Source of the DNA: Epilithonimonas tenax DSM 16811 | GTDB lineage: Bacteria; Bacteroidota; Bacteroidia; Flavobacteriales; Weeksellaceae | DNA length: 64,000 bases | Direction of reading: 5' to 3' | Assembly: GCF_000428485.1 (NCBI RefSeq) | Contig: NZ_AUAA01000015.1 | Location: 1-64,000, forward strand | In this document: piece after piece, positions 15,339 through 24,010 of the stretch | Layout: each line of letters starts with the position of its first letter | Position numbering within the stretch: the stretch's first letter is position 1 | Notes under the pieces: model-generated | The model's database searches: none | What the model was told of the DNA's origin: nothing | The model's input: only the letters and a program-made list of their open reading frames with translations | Made by a program: the position numbers and the translations under genes

Positions 15339-15620
15339 ATGCTGGAAATAAAACAACATAATAAAGAAACAAAAGGAGAATTCGTAGCTTTTTCTGATGA
15401 CCTACAAGCCGGACTGATGACCTACTCCTGGGCCGGACCGGACAAATTCATCATAGACCATACAGAAGTAGTAGCTGATTACAATGGCAAAGGTGTGGGA
15501 AAAGAATTGGTATACAAAGCTGTAGAATTTGCAAGAGCAAACAACCTGAAAATCATTCCGCTTTGCCCTTTTGCAACAGCAACTTTTAAAAAAAATGAAG
15601 AGATCAGAGATGTCCTTTGA
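15339..15620 (+). CDS. GNAT-family N-acetyltransferase (YjdJ-like)
   Basis: The 93-residue short acetyltransferase of the YjdJ/Gtn1 group has the acetyl-CoA loop YNGKGVGKELVYKAVEFAR and the ending IIPLCPFATATFKKNEE, typical of the COG2388 family. It is the last gene of the redox operon. The substrate is unknown. No obvious intrinsic terminator follows directly; a REP-like hairpin lies 47 bases downstream. Confidence 0.9.
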   Translation: MLEIKQHNKETKGEFVAFSDDLQAGLMTYSWAGPDKFIIDHTEVVADYNGKGVGKELVYKAVEFARANNLKIIPLCPFATATFKKNEEIRDVL

Positions 15621-15666
15621 TGACAGATGATGATTGACATCAAGAAAGACTGACCGTCAGCATTAT

Positions 15667-15719
15667 TTTTGTCATTCCGAAGGAATCTAAACGGCTTAGA
15701 TTTCTACGAAATGACAAAA
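15667..15719. repeat. REP-like imperfect palindrome
   Basis: TTTTGTCATT ... GAATCTAA pairs with TTAGATT ... AATGACAAAA around a five-base centre (ACGGC). The motif GTCATTCCG-AGGAATCTAA is, from memory, a common dispersed repeat of Flavobacteriia. It lies between the redox operon and the convergent DUF5916 gene and may also act as a terminator. Confidence 0.65.
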
Positions 15720-15867
15720 GTGATTTTAAAAAATGACCACAATTGGTATTCAATCTGCAGCCTACTTCGACAAGCTCATTATAAACTTTTTGAGTGGATT
15801 TCATTTTGTGGTTGGAAAAAGTGGAGGTAAAAAAAAAAAAACAACGTCGAACCACTTCTTTAAGTTT

Positions 15868-15902
15868 GGGAACGGAAGGCGGATAAAGTTGCCCAAAATA
15901 TT
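15868..15902. repeat. diverged 3' part of a dispersed repeat
   Basis: GGAACGGAAGGCGG followed by a diverged TTGCCCAAAATATTTTAAAA end matches the right end of the elements at 27668-27775 and 36524-36640. The left half was not recognisable in the preceding 100 bases. It abuts the DUF5916 stop codon. Confidence 0.5.
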
Positions 15903-18317
15903 TTAAAACCAATTTTTGACTCTGTTGTAATCCAGGAAGTAGGTGATCCTAAGGGAAACATTGTTGATCATCGGCTCATTGAAAAGTTCATTAAAATTAT
16001 TTTTGAATCGCATTCTGGATACCTCCAGATAATTACTGGTTGCATTTCTGTAAAGCAAAGTCAACTGACTGCCCGGCGCAAACCACCACGAATAACGCAG
16101 ATCTACGTTCCAGGAGTTGTAGGTCGTGGCTAGATTTGGGTTATAAGTCATATTATTTTCCAAGCTGCCGTCATCATTCAGACTGTAAAATTTTTTGTAT
16201 GTGACATCGGAAAAATAATGACGGAAAGCGAGAGACAAAGACATCTTCTCATTGAAGGTGTATTGTCCTGTCACTGCATTCTCATAAGTATTCCGCTGGC
16301 GTTTCCCCATATAGATCTGACCGTTTTCTTTCCCTGCAAAACCCACTTCATTATTGCTGAAAACCGGGTTGAATTTCCAAATGAGATTCAGTTTGTCAGA
16401 AGCTCTGTAACGCAGATACAGCGACGGAATTACTTTGTTTCTGCCTTTCTCATCATAAGCGTAATAGTCGATATTGATATTGTACTGAAGCTTTTTTCGA
16501 CTGTCACTCTCAAACCAAAGCCAACTGTCAAAATACCCGGGCACTTTCAAATACCGCCCGAAAGTCCTGGGTTCATAGATATCATTCTCGCCAAGGGGCG
16601 TGAACTCTACACCACCCCCAAAATTCTCAAAATTCTTGGTCGTAAACTGGTTGTTATGATTGAATCTCAATGTGCTGTACAGAAACGGCTCCAGACGGTG
16701 GTCATAATTAAGATTAAAATTTAGAAAGATATTATTAAAGTTCTTGGTAGGCTGCAAAATCCGGTAACCATACCAGGTAGAATAGGACGCATAATTGGTC
16801 TTTGTCGAGAATCCAAGATCATTGATATCCCAGTTTTTGTCGACATAATTCCCGACGATCTCGAAACGGTTTTTACCTGAATATTTTCCGATGCCCAGGT
16901 TACCTCTGTTTCCAAATTTGGTATCCCCATCTCTTACCCAACTCCCTTTGAAGTTCCCGAAGTAATTGTAAGTATTCTTCTTATTGGCGATGTTCCAAAG
17001 TAATCCTGTAGCATTAGCATCACGGAAATCCCCCATTCTCAAAGTACTGGTATTGACAAAGGTGACAGATGAATTCCCGCCAAACCTCTGATCGAAAACC
17101 AAAACATTATAGTTGGTCCACGGCTCCACGGTTTCTTTTCTGGTCGTGCCGGTTTCCGTATTTTGGATCGTGGCTTCCATTTTTTCTGTGACACCATTGA
17201 AGATCCCTATTCCCAAACCTTTCTTTGTTCTTCCAGAAATTTTAAAAGCGTTGAATAATTTCACTCTTCCAGGATATTCTCTGACGGTTTCATTTTCAGA
17301 AACCGTTGGATAAAGCGATGGTTCGCCACCTACTCTTCTGGAATAGAACATATCGCCCTTACTGAAGAGTTCTGTACCTTCCATAAAAAAAGATCGCTGT
17401 TCCGAAAACTGCTGTTCAAATGGGCTTAAATTTAAAATTGAATTATCAAAATTGGCCTGACCGAAATCCGGAACCAAGGTCATATCGAAGGTAAACGCAT
17501 CATTGATGCCATATTTAAGATCCATTCCGCCGTTGACATTCATTTCGGTTTTGCCATCAAAACTGTTGACATACGTCGAGAAATAAGGAGTGAAAGAAAG
17601 TCTTGTTGGTGTTTTTATCTCCGTCACACCGCTCAGAACGCCATCGTACAAAGTATAATTTCCTTTTTGATTGTCAACGTGGTTCCAGTCGTACATCGTG
17701 TTGGTTCTTTTGATCTTTCTGATCATATTAAGACCAAATTCCTGTCTGTCTTTTTTAGGAAAACGAAGTTCAAAAAACGGAATTTTAATCTCCACTGCCC
17801 AACCTTTGTCATTAATCTTCACTGCGCTGTACCAGACAGCATTCCAGGACATATCTTCATTTTCAGTCGTCAGTTTTCCATCCACCTGAACGCCCGCAGC
17901 GGTTACTATAAATTCCAAGCTCTGCTGATGATCATTATAACCATTGATGATGATCCCGAAAAAATCGTCATTGGCAATGTTGTCCCGCTCTGTGAGTTCC
18001 TTTAGAATTTTTGAAGGATCCGGATCATACATCTGTGCTGCAATATACAATCCGGTATCGTCGTAGAGCAACTTCACTTCGGTCTTCAGGCTGTCGGCCT
18101 GTGGTTTTCCGTTGTTGGGCTGGCGTTCTACAAAGTTGGTTGCAACGGGAATGTTTTTCCAGATCTCATCATCCAGGATTCCGTCTATTTTCAGTGCCTG
18201 TTCCTTTTTGACTGCCTGGATATTTTTCCGCGTAATACTATCAGAAGCGGTCGTTTTCTGGGCAGAAACCTGTCCAAAACATAGGAGTAAAACAAGAATG
18301 CAAAAGTTCGTTTTCAT
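15903..18317 (-). CDS. DUF5916 outer-membrane protein with CBM9-like N-terminal domain
   Basis: The best start is the ATG at 18317, giving MKTNFCILVLLLCFGQVSAQ, a clear signal peptide; an upstream ATG at 18350 would only add 11 residues. Residues ~35-230 form a carbohydrate-binding family 9-like sandwich (KIDGILDDEIWKNIPVATNF, DDTGLYIAAQMYD, NDDFFGIIINGYND). The rest, from about 235, is DUF5916, with many alternating strands and a C-terminal ITYFLDYNRVKNWF ending in an aromatic residue as outer-membrane barrels do. Length (~804 residues) fits the family. Function is unknown. Confidence 0.85.
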   Translation of the reverse strand: MKTNFCILVLLLCFGQVSAQKTTASDSITRKNIQAVKKEQALKIDGILDDEIWKNIPVATNFVERQPNNGKPQADSLKTEVKLLYDDTGLYIAAQMYDPDPSKILKELTERDNIANDDFFGIIINGYNDHQQSLEFIVTAAGVQVDGKLTTENEDMSWNAVWYSAVKINDKGWAVEIKIPFFELRFPKKDRQEFGLNMIRKIKRTNTMYDWNHVDNQKGNYTLYDGVLSGVTEIKTPTRLSFTPYFSTYVNSFDGKTEMNVNGGMDLKYGINDAFTFDMTLVPDFGQANFDNSILNLSPFEQQFSEQRSFFMEGTELFSKGDMFYSRRVGGEPSLYPTVSENETVREYPGRVKLFNAFKISGRTKKGLGIGIFNGVTEKMEATIQNTETGTTRKETVEPWTNYNVLVFDQRFGGNSSVTFVNTSTLRMGDFRDANATGLLWNIANKKNTYNYFGNFKGSWVRDGDTKFGNRGNLGIGKYSGKNRFEIVGNYVDKNWDINDLGFSTKTNYASYSTWYGYRILQPTKNFNNIFLNFNLNYDHRLEPFLYSTLRFNHNNQFTTKNFENFGGGVEFTPLGENDIYEPRTFGRYLKVPGYFDSWLWFESDSRKKLQYNINIDYYAYDEKGRNKVIPSLYLRYRASDKLNLIWKFNPVFSNNEVGFAGKENGQIYMGKRQRNTYENAVTGQYTFNEKMSLSLAFRHYFSDVTYKKFYSLNDDGSLENNMTYNPNLATTYNSWNVDLRYSWWFAPGSQLTLLYRNATSNYLEVSRMRFKNNFNELFNEPMINNVSLRITYFLDYNRVKNWF

Positions 18318-18375
18318 AGTAAAGCTTATTCCTGAGATTAGACAAATCACAGAACAACTCTGTTACATCAAAACA

Positions 18376-18404
18376 AAAAAAATCAGACAAAAGCCTGATT
18401 TTCA
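18376..18404 (-). terminator. intrinsic terminator of glnS
   Basis: On the minus strand AAAATCAG and CTGATTTT flank an eight-base loop and are followed by a T run. It lies about 60 bases past the glnS stop. Confidence 0.8.
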
Positions 18405-18465
18405 ATTTAATATAATTTAATATCCAAAATATACCTGGTACATTTTACAACTACTTTTTACAATT

Positions 18466-20139
18466 TTAAGGTTTGTAACCGTCTTTCAAAGTCACTGTTC
18501 TGTTGAACACCAAAGTCTCGTCAGAAGAGTCTCTGTCTTTTTTGTAATAACCAATTCTCTGGAACTGGAAGTGGTCTTCCAAAGTGGCTTCCTTCAGACT
18601 TGGCTCAGCAAATCCGTGAGTCACTCTCAGAGATTGAGGATTGATGAACTGTACAAAATCCACTTCTTTTTCCGCATCGGGCTGTTCCGTTGTGAACAGT
18701 CTTTCATAAGTTCTGATCTCGATTGGTAAAGCGTGTTTTGCAGAAACCCAATGCAACGTTCCTTTCACTTTTCTAAGACTCGCCTCTGTTCCGCTTCCCG
18801 ATCTTGAATCTTCATCATAGGTGGCATAGATGGTCGTGATCTCGCCATTGGCATCCTTCTCAACACGTTCTGCTTTGATGATATATCCAGCTTTCAGCCT
18901 TACTTCTCCATCCAGTTTCAGACGGAAGAATTTTTTGTCTGCTTCTTCTTTAAAATCCTCTCTTTCAATATAGATTTCTCTGGAAAAAGGCACCTGTCTT
19001 GTTCCTGCATTGTCGTCCTCAGGGTTATTTTCCGTTTCCAACCATTCCTCTTTATCTTCGGGATAATTTTCGATGATCAGTTTTACTGGATTCACAACCG
19101 CCATTACACGTGTCGCCACTCTGTTAAGATCTTCTCTTACACAGAATTCCAATAACTGGATATCAATCAGATTCTCTCTTTTTGCAACACCTACTTTTTC
19201 AATGAAGTTTTTGATGGCAGTTGGTGTATAACCTTTTCTGCGCAGTCCGGAAATAGTCGGCATCCTGGGATCATCCCAGCCAGTAGTGATATTTTCCTGA
19301 ACCAGTCTTTGCAGCTTTCTTTTGGAAGTCACCATATAGGAAACGTTCATCCTGGCAAATTCTCTCTGCTTTGGTGCCACGCTTTCTTTATCATAGACCT
19401 GATCCAGATACCATTCGTACAACGGACGGTGATTTTCGAATTCTAATGAACATAAAGAGTGCGAGATCTGTTCAATATAATCAGATTCTCCGTGCGCCCA
19501 ATCGTACATTGGATAGATCTTCCATTTCTCACCCGTTCTGTGATGCGGTTTTTTCAGGATTCTGTACATCACAGGATCTCGCATATTCATATTCGGGGAA
19601 GCCATATCGATCTTTGCACGCAGACTCATCGCACCTTCTTCGAATTCTCCGTTTTTCATTTTCTCAAAAAGTGCCAGACTTTCTTCGGTAGGACGCTGAC
19701 GGAAAGGCGAATCTACACCTTCCTCAAACGGATTTTTCCTCTGGGCCGTGATGTCTTCAGAAGATTGCTCATCCACATAAGCTTTGCCTTGTTTGATAAG
19801 TTCTACAGCCCAATTATAAAGCTGCTCAAAATAATCTGAGGTGTATAATTCCTGGTCGTATTTGAAACCCAGCCAATCGATGTCCGCTTTGATAGAATCT
19901 ACAAATTCCTGCTCTTCTTTTGCGGGATTGGTATCATCAAAACGCAGGTTCACAGGCGCATTGTATTTTTGCCCCAAACCAAAGTTGATACAGATGGCCT
20001 TTGTATGACCAATGTGAAGATACCCGTTAGGCTCGGGTGGAAATCTGAAACGGAGCTTGGACGATTCCAAGCCACTTTCCAAATCATCTTCTATAATTTG
20101 CTCTATAAAATTGAGTGATTTTTTTTCTTCTTCTTCCAT
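18466..20139 (-). CDS. glnS: glutaminyl-tRNA synthetase
   Basis: The 557-residue class I synthetase attaches glutamine to tRNA-Gln. The HIGH-type motif lies in FPPEPNGYLHIGHTKAI (about 32-48), followed by NLRFDDTNPAKEEQEFV. The KMSKS-type motif is VTSKRKLQRLV (about 270). The C-terminal anticodon-binding beta barrels include WVSAKHALPIEIRTYERLF. Length fits the family. It is transcribed divergently from the PhoB-like regulator and has its own promoter box and terminator. Confidence 0.97.
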   Translation of the reverse strand: MEEEEKKSLNFIEQIIEDDLESGLESSKLRFRFPPEPNGYLHIGHTKAICINFGLGQKYNAPVNLRFDDTNPAKEEQEFVDSIKADIDWLGFKYDQELYTSDYFEQLYNWAVELIKQGKAYVDEQSSEDITAQRKNPFEEGVDSPFRQRPTEESLALFEKMKNGEFEEGAMSLRAKIDMASPNMNMRDPVMYRILKKPHHRTGEKWKIYPMYDWAHGESDYIEQISHSLCSLEFENHRPLYEWYLDQVYDKESVAPKQREFARMNVSYMVTSKRKLQRLVQENITTGWDDPRMPTISGLRRKGYTPTAIKNFIEKVGVAKRENLIDIQLLEFCVREDLNRVATRVMAVVNPVKLIIENYPEDKEEWLETENNPEDDNAGTRQVPFSREIYIEREDFKEEADKKFFRLKLDGEVRLKAGYIIKAERVEKDANGEITTIYATYDEDSRSGSGTEASLRKVKGTLHWVSAKHALPIEIRTYERLFTTEQPDAEKEVDFVQFINPQSLRVTHGFAEPSLKEATLEDHFQFQRIGYYKKDRDSSDETLVFNRTVTLKDGYKP

Positions 20140-20156
20140 AATCTGAACGTGAAGTG

Positions 20157-20164
20157 CAAATTTA
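20157..20164 (-). promoter_or_regulatory. -7 promoter box for glnS
   Basis: Minus-strand TAAATTTG is an exact TAnnTTTG match, ending 17 bases before the glnS ATG. Confidence 0.55.
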
Positions 20165-20316
20165 ACTTAATTTCCTCAAAAAATAAAACGAATATCGTCT
20201 ATAAAATTAGATGGTTTTCAATATAAAAAAAGCTTCCGTAAACCCCGTTTATTAGCTTTTAAATGTTAAATTTGTGTGAACTTTAAACATTTGGTCATAT
20301 AGAGTTCATTTTTTTT

Positions 20317-20324
20317 TAATTTTG
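20317..20324 (+). promoter_or_regulatory. -7 promoter box for the PhoB-like regulator
   Basis: TAATTTTG matches TAnnTTTG, 18 bases upstream of the ATG at 20343. A TTTG at 20290 could be the -33 box, although the spacing of 23 is a little long. Confidence 0.5.
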
Positions 20325-20342
20325 ACATATTAATAAATCGAA

Positions 20343-21020
20343 ATGAATCGTAAAAAAATCCTTTTAATTGATGATGAACAGGACATCCTGGAGATCATCT
20401 CTTATAATTTGGAAAAAGAAGGCTATCAGGTTTTCACCGCTGGTAACGGAAATGAAGGAATCGCAAAAGCAAAAGAGATTTTGCCGGATTTAATTTTATT
20501 GGACGTTATGATGCCCGAAAAAGACGGCATCGAAACCTGTCAGGATCTTCGCAAGATCAAAGAATTACAAAAAACCTTAATTGTATTTTTATCCGCAAGA
20601 AGCGAGGAATTTTCTCAATTAGCTGGCTATCAAGCCGGAGCCAATGATTACATTGTCAAATTGATCAAACCAAAAGTTCTGATCTCAAAAGTAGCCGCGC
20701 TGCTGCAGCTGGGTGCTAATTCTCAGGAAAACTCCAATTACATCGAGATCGGTGATCTGATCATTGATAAAGACAACTTCAAAGTGTCCAAAGCGAAAGA
20801 AGAATTTTTGCTTCCTAAGAAAGAATTTGATCTGCTTTATCTATTGGCTTCCAACACAGAGAAGGTCTTCAAAAGAGAAGAGATTCTTGAAAGAGTTTGG
20901 GGAAATGACGTGATCGTAGGCGAGAGAACGATTGATGTTCACATTAGGAGATTACGGGAAAAGCTGGGAATCAACACCATCCAGACCCTCAAAGGAATAG
21001 GTTATAAATTAGTAGTTTAA
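20343..21020 (+). CDS. OmpR/PhoB-family response regulator
   Basis: The 225-residue regulator has a receiver domain with acidic D10-D11, phospho-acceptor Asp54 in LILLDVMMPEKDG, Ser in FLSARSEE and Lys in YIVKLIKPKV. The winged-helix domain (about 130-225) ends REKLGINTIQTLKGIGYKLVV, standard for the OmpR group. The sequence IKLIKPK differs slightly from the usual TKPF. It precedes the PhoR-like kinase at 21052. A hairpin terminator overlaps its stop codon, so regulator and kinase may not be made in equal amounts. Confidence 0.95.
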   Translation: MNRKKILLIDDEQDILEIISYNLEKEGYQVFTAGNGNEGIAKAKEILPDLILLDVMMPEKDGIETCQDLRKIKELQKTLIVFLSARSEEFSQLAGYQAGANDYIVKLIKPKVLISKVAALLQLGANSQENSNYIEIGDLIIDKDNFKVSKAKEEFLLPKKEFDLLYLLASNTEKVFKREEILERVWGNDVIVGERTIDVHIRRLREKLGINTIQTLKGIGYKLVV

Positions 21021-21048
21021 GATTTTCTTTTTAGAAAATCTTTTTTTT
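21019..21048 (+). terminator. hairpin terminator between response regulator and kinase
   Basis: AAGATTTTCT (21019-21028) and AGAAAATCTT (21033-21042) form a perfect 10-bp stem with a TTTT loop, followed by six more T residues. It overlaps the regulator's stop codon and ends 3 bases before the kinase ATG. The stem is AT-rich, so partial termination is likely. Confidence 0.7.
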
Positions 21049-21051
21049 GAA

Positions 21052-22140
21052 ATGAGATTTAGAAATTCGATCAAAATCAACTGGATATCGGCAGCCGCAT
21101 CATTTTTACTGGTGGCTGTGGTTGGCGTTGTGGTTTTACTTTTTGAGTTTTACACGGACGACATTTACTTCAAAACCAGAGATTTCAATCTATTTCTGGC
21201 GTTTACCCTTTGGTTTCTGTTTGTTCTCAATTATTTCGTTCTGGAATTTCTGTTCAGTTTCTACAGCAAAAATCAGATCAGAAGAATCACGAATATATTG
21301 CCGGAAGACATCATCCACGATTACGATACCGATCTTGGCTTCAAAGAACTGGGTGAAAAGATGCACGAGATGAACCAGCGAAACGCTGAAATGGATCTGA
21401 TGAAGGAAATGGAAGATTACCGTAAAGAATACATCGGCAACGTCTCCCACGAGCTGAAAACGCCACTGTTCTCTATCCAGGGTTACATAGAAACATTGCG
21501 CGATGGCGGTGTAGAAGATCTTAATATCCGGGACAAGTATCTCCAGCGGATAGACAGCTCTGTTGAGCGGTTGCTGAACATTGTGAAAGATCTGGATATG
21601 ATCAACCGTTTCGAATCCGGACAGATCAATTTGAAGTACAGTACTTTTGACATCAATCATTTGGTCCAGGAGATATTTGACCTCCTGGAGATGGAAGCAG
21701 AAAGACAATCTATGACGATGCAGCTGCAGACCACCCAATCCCAATTGTTTGTGTTTGCAGACAAACAGAAGATCTCACAGGTCCTGATCAACCTAATTTC
21801 AAATGCTGTGAAATATGCCAACCGGGAAGAAGCACAGATCATCGTTTCTACGAGAGAAGGCACCAAGAGCATTCATATCTCCGTAGAAGACAACGGAATG
21901 GGCATCAAACCTGAAAATCTGCCAAGGATATTCGAACGTTTTTACCGTGTAGAATCCAGCCGGAACAGAAAAGAAGGTGGATCTGGTCTGGGTCTTGCCA
22001 TCGTAAAACACATTATGGAAGCCCATAAACAGATGATCAGCGTGGAAAGTGTTTATCTTTCGGGAACCAAATTCAAGTTCAAACTGGGGAAAGCTGCTAT
22101 AGAAAAAATCAAAAGAAACAGGGCCAATTTTAGCGAATAA
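21052..22140 (+). CDS. PhoR-like sensor histidine kinase
   Basis: The 362-residue kinase has two membrane helices at about 10-30 (WISAAASFLLVAVVGVVVLL) and 42-65 (FLAFTLWFLFVLNYFVLEFL), with only a short loop between them, then a coiled linker. The HisKA box is GNVSHELKTPLFSIQGY with phospho-acceptor His133. The ATPase domain shows NLISNAVKYA, DNGMGIKPENL, IFERFYRVESSRNRKEGGSGLGLAIVKHIM. With so short a sensor region it probably reads a membrane signal or a partner protein. It pairs with the regulator just upstream, across an intervening hairpin. Confidence 0.93.
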   Translation: MRFRNSIKINWISAAASFLLVAVVGVVVLLFEFYTDDIYFKTRDFNLFLAFTLWFLFVLNYFVLEFLFSFYSKNQIRRITNILPEDIIHDYDTDLGFKELGEKMHEMNQRNAEMDLMKEMEDYRKEYIGNVSHELKTPLFSIQGYIETLRDGGVEDLNIRDKYLQRIDSSVERLLNIVKDLDMINRFESGQINLKYSTFDINHLVQEIFDLLEMEAERQSMTMQLQTTQSQLFVFADKQKISQVLINLISNAVKYANREEAQIIVSTREGTKSIHISVEDNGMGIKPENLPRIFERFYRVESSRNRKEGGSGLGLAIVKHIMEAHKQMISVESVYLSGTKFKFKLGKAAIEKIKRNRANFSE

Positions 22141-22224
22141 TCTGCAGTTTCAAAAACGCTGAATTTATAAAAAACTTTTTTGAAAAAAAATTTACTAGAA
22201 ATTTTTATGGAATTTCATTTGTTT

Positions 22225-22232
22225 TATATTTG
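22225..22232 (+). promoter_or_regulatory. -7 promoter box for the pRiA4b ORF-3-like gene
   Basis: TATATTTG is an exact TAnnTTTG match, 39 bases upstream of the ATG at 22272. Confidence 0.5.
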
Positions 22233-22271
22233 CATCATTAATCAAGCTAATAAAGTTAAAGTAAAACAACA

Positions 22272-22856
22272 ATGGTTTATAAGATAAGAGTAATTCTAGA
22301 CGCCAAAGAGACGATCTTCCGAGACGTAGAGGTCAAAGGGAAACAAACACTTTGGAATCTGCATCTGGGCATCAAAAGCGCCTTCAATTTACCTGGTGAA
22401 GAGTTGTCTTCTTTTTATTTTTCAGATGATGAATGGAATGAAGGCCGTGCGATTCCTTTGGAAGATATGAGTGATGACGGCGATGGTGAGATCATGTCTG
22501 ACATCTATCTGCCGGAAGGTTTCCCTGCAGTGGGCGAGAAAATGAGATTCCAGTATGGTTTCATAGAGCTTTGGGACTTTTTCTGTGAACTTTTGGAGAT
22601 CATAGATGAGAAACCGGCAGTTAATTACCCCATCACGGTTTACAGATTTGGGAACGTGCCTTTGAAAGCGCCAAGCAAAACAGGAACGAAGAACGGGAAA
22701 AGCAAAAATTCTGCATTACCGTTTATGGATGATGATTTTGGAGACTTCGAATCTGAGTTCAAAGCGACAAGCTTTGCTGATGAAGATGATGACTACAATG
22801 ATGATGAGGAAGAAGATGGTTACAACGATGTCTTCGAAGAAGATGACGAAGATTAA
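22272..22856 (+). CDS. pRiA4b ORF-3-like (IS1096 TnpR-like) protein with acidic tail
   Basis: The 194-residue protein has the pRiA4b ORF-3 fold over about residues 1-135: VYKIRVILDAKETIFRDVEV, TLWNLHLGIKSAFN, SSFYFSDDEWNEGRAI and the LWDFFCELLEI segment. It continues into a low-complexity acidic tail of about 45 residues rich in Asp and Glu (DDDFGDFESEF, DDDYNDDEEEDGYND). Despite names linking the family to plasmids and transposons, no mobile element is adjacent and composition looks native. Function is unknown. It has its own promoter box and terminator. Confidence 0.85.
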   Translation: MVYKIRVILDAKETIFRDVEVKGKQTLWNLHLGIKSAFNLPGEELSSFYFSDDEWNEGRAIPLEDMSDDGDGEIMSDIYLPEGFPAVGEKMRFQYGFIELWDFFCELLEIIDEKPAVNYPITVYRFGNVPLKAPSKTGTKNGKSKNSALPFMDDDFGDFESEFKATSFADEDDDYNDDEEEDGYNDVFEEDDED

Positions 22857-22876
22857 GAATCTTTTCTAAACATATC

Positions 22877-22906
22877 AAAAGCCCGGGTTTTTTCTCGGGC
22901 TTTTTT
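22877..22906 (+). terminator. intrinsic terminator
   Basis: AAAAGCCCG pairs with CGGGCTTTT across a T-rich loop and is followed by a T run. Confidence 0.9.
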
Positions 22907-22956
22907 GTATCCTGTATTCTCCATCACTCTTGATTGTAAAATATCTACTACTCTAT

Positions 22957-23790
22957 TTATTTTTCTTGATATGTAATCGCTTTACTTATTTCAATTGGAT
23001 TGTTATTTTTTAAAAGTCGATTTCGGACATCTTTTGAAATAGTGTTTAGTTCTTCTGCTTTTGTATATTTTTTCCCATAATATTCAAAATTTTTTATTTC
23101 ACCGTTTCGTAATCTTTGTTTGGTAGAATAATAGGGATCATTGTAATACTGTAAAGCTTTTTCTACATATTTTTTTTCTGTAGTAAGGATTGGACTGCTT
23201 CCGTATCTTACTTCCAAAATATTAGATGTATCGTAAGTTTCTGATAAATTCTGACTTCTAAGCAATGTGAATTTATATTGCCCTTTTGTATCTTGGATTT
23301 CTAAAATTAATCCCGGTAAGCCTTTGAATTTGTAAGGTCCTTCATTAAAAGGAATTTCTCTGGTGAACCAGGCAGTCCATTCGCGTCCTCCAAAACTTGC
23401 ACTCGCTTTTTGAACATCAAATGTTTGTACTTTCCCCGTCTCCTGCTCTAACTTCCAATCTATCTTATCTACCGTGGTATATTTGTAAAAATCAAATCCT
23501 ACGGCTACAAAATTCAAGTTTTCAAACGAGTTAATTTTTCTTGTCACAGGTACTTGCTTTGTCCAGCTCACATTCTGCGAATTAGTAGTCTTATTAATAG
23601 AATCCTTCTCCAGGAAATGATAGTCGTAGTATTTTACATTTTCTGGATTAATATCTAACACCATTATCCTTTTTTCAGGCTCGGTCTGTAATGAATCTGA
23701 TTTGTAATCAAGTCTGTAAAAAAAACGATGTGTTTGACCATCCATTAAACTGATAGTCAAAATACTTATGATGTAGAAAATCCCTTTCAT
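22957..23790 (-). CDS. GLPGLI-family secreted protein
   Basis: The 277-residue protein has a signal peptide (MKGIFYIISILTISLMDG) and the family motif FKGLPGLILEIQDTKGQYKF (about 172-191). GLPGLI proteins are small secreted or periplasmic proteins of unknown function, largely confined to Bacteroidota and often multicopy. The conserved WTAWFTREIPFNEGPYKF just before the motif also occurs in the truncated paralog at 63450. About 220 bases upstream contain no gene that I can support. Confidence 0.9.
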   Translation of the reverse strand: MKGIFYIISILTISLMDGQTHRFFYRLDYKSDSLQTEPEKRIMVLDINPENVKYYDYHFLEKDSINKTTNSQNVSWTKQVPVTRKINSFENLNFVAVGFDFYKYTTVDKIDWKLEQETGKVQTFDVQKASASFGGREWTAWFTREIPFNEGPYKFKGLPGLILEIQDTKGQYKFTLLRSQNLSETYDTSNILEVRYGSSPILTTEKKYVEKALQYYNDPYYSTKQRLRNGEIKNFEYYGKKYTKAEELNTISKDVRNRLLKNNNPIEISKAITYQEK

Positions 23791-24010
23791 TCTTGATTTA
23801 TTGCTTTATACATTTCAAAAGTATAAAAATCACTAATTACCTAAAAACTTTGAGAGGCCTATTTTAATTTATCTTTTCAAATTTTATCAAATACGGCAAA
23901 GTGAATTTTTCTAAAACACATTGGAAACCAAAGGAAAAACTGGACTTTTTTATTCATTAAACCAAATGATAAGATTATTTCTAAACAAAACCGCCTCCTT
24001 AGTGAAGAAC

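Noticed and set aside
15640-15912. 90-residue frame on the minus strand
   Set aside because: It covers the REP-like palindrome and a partial repeat; the product is low in information and overlaps the DUF5916 stop.
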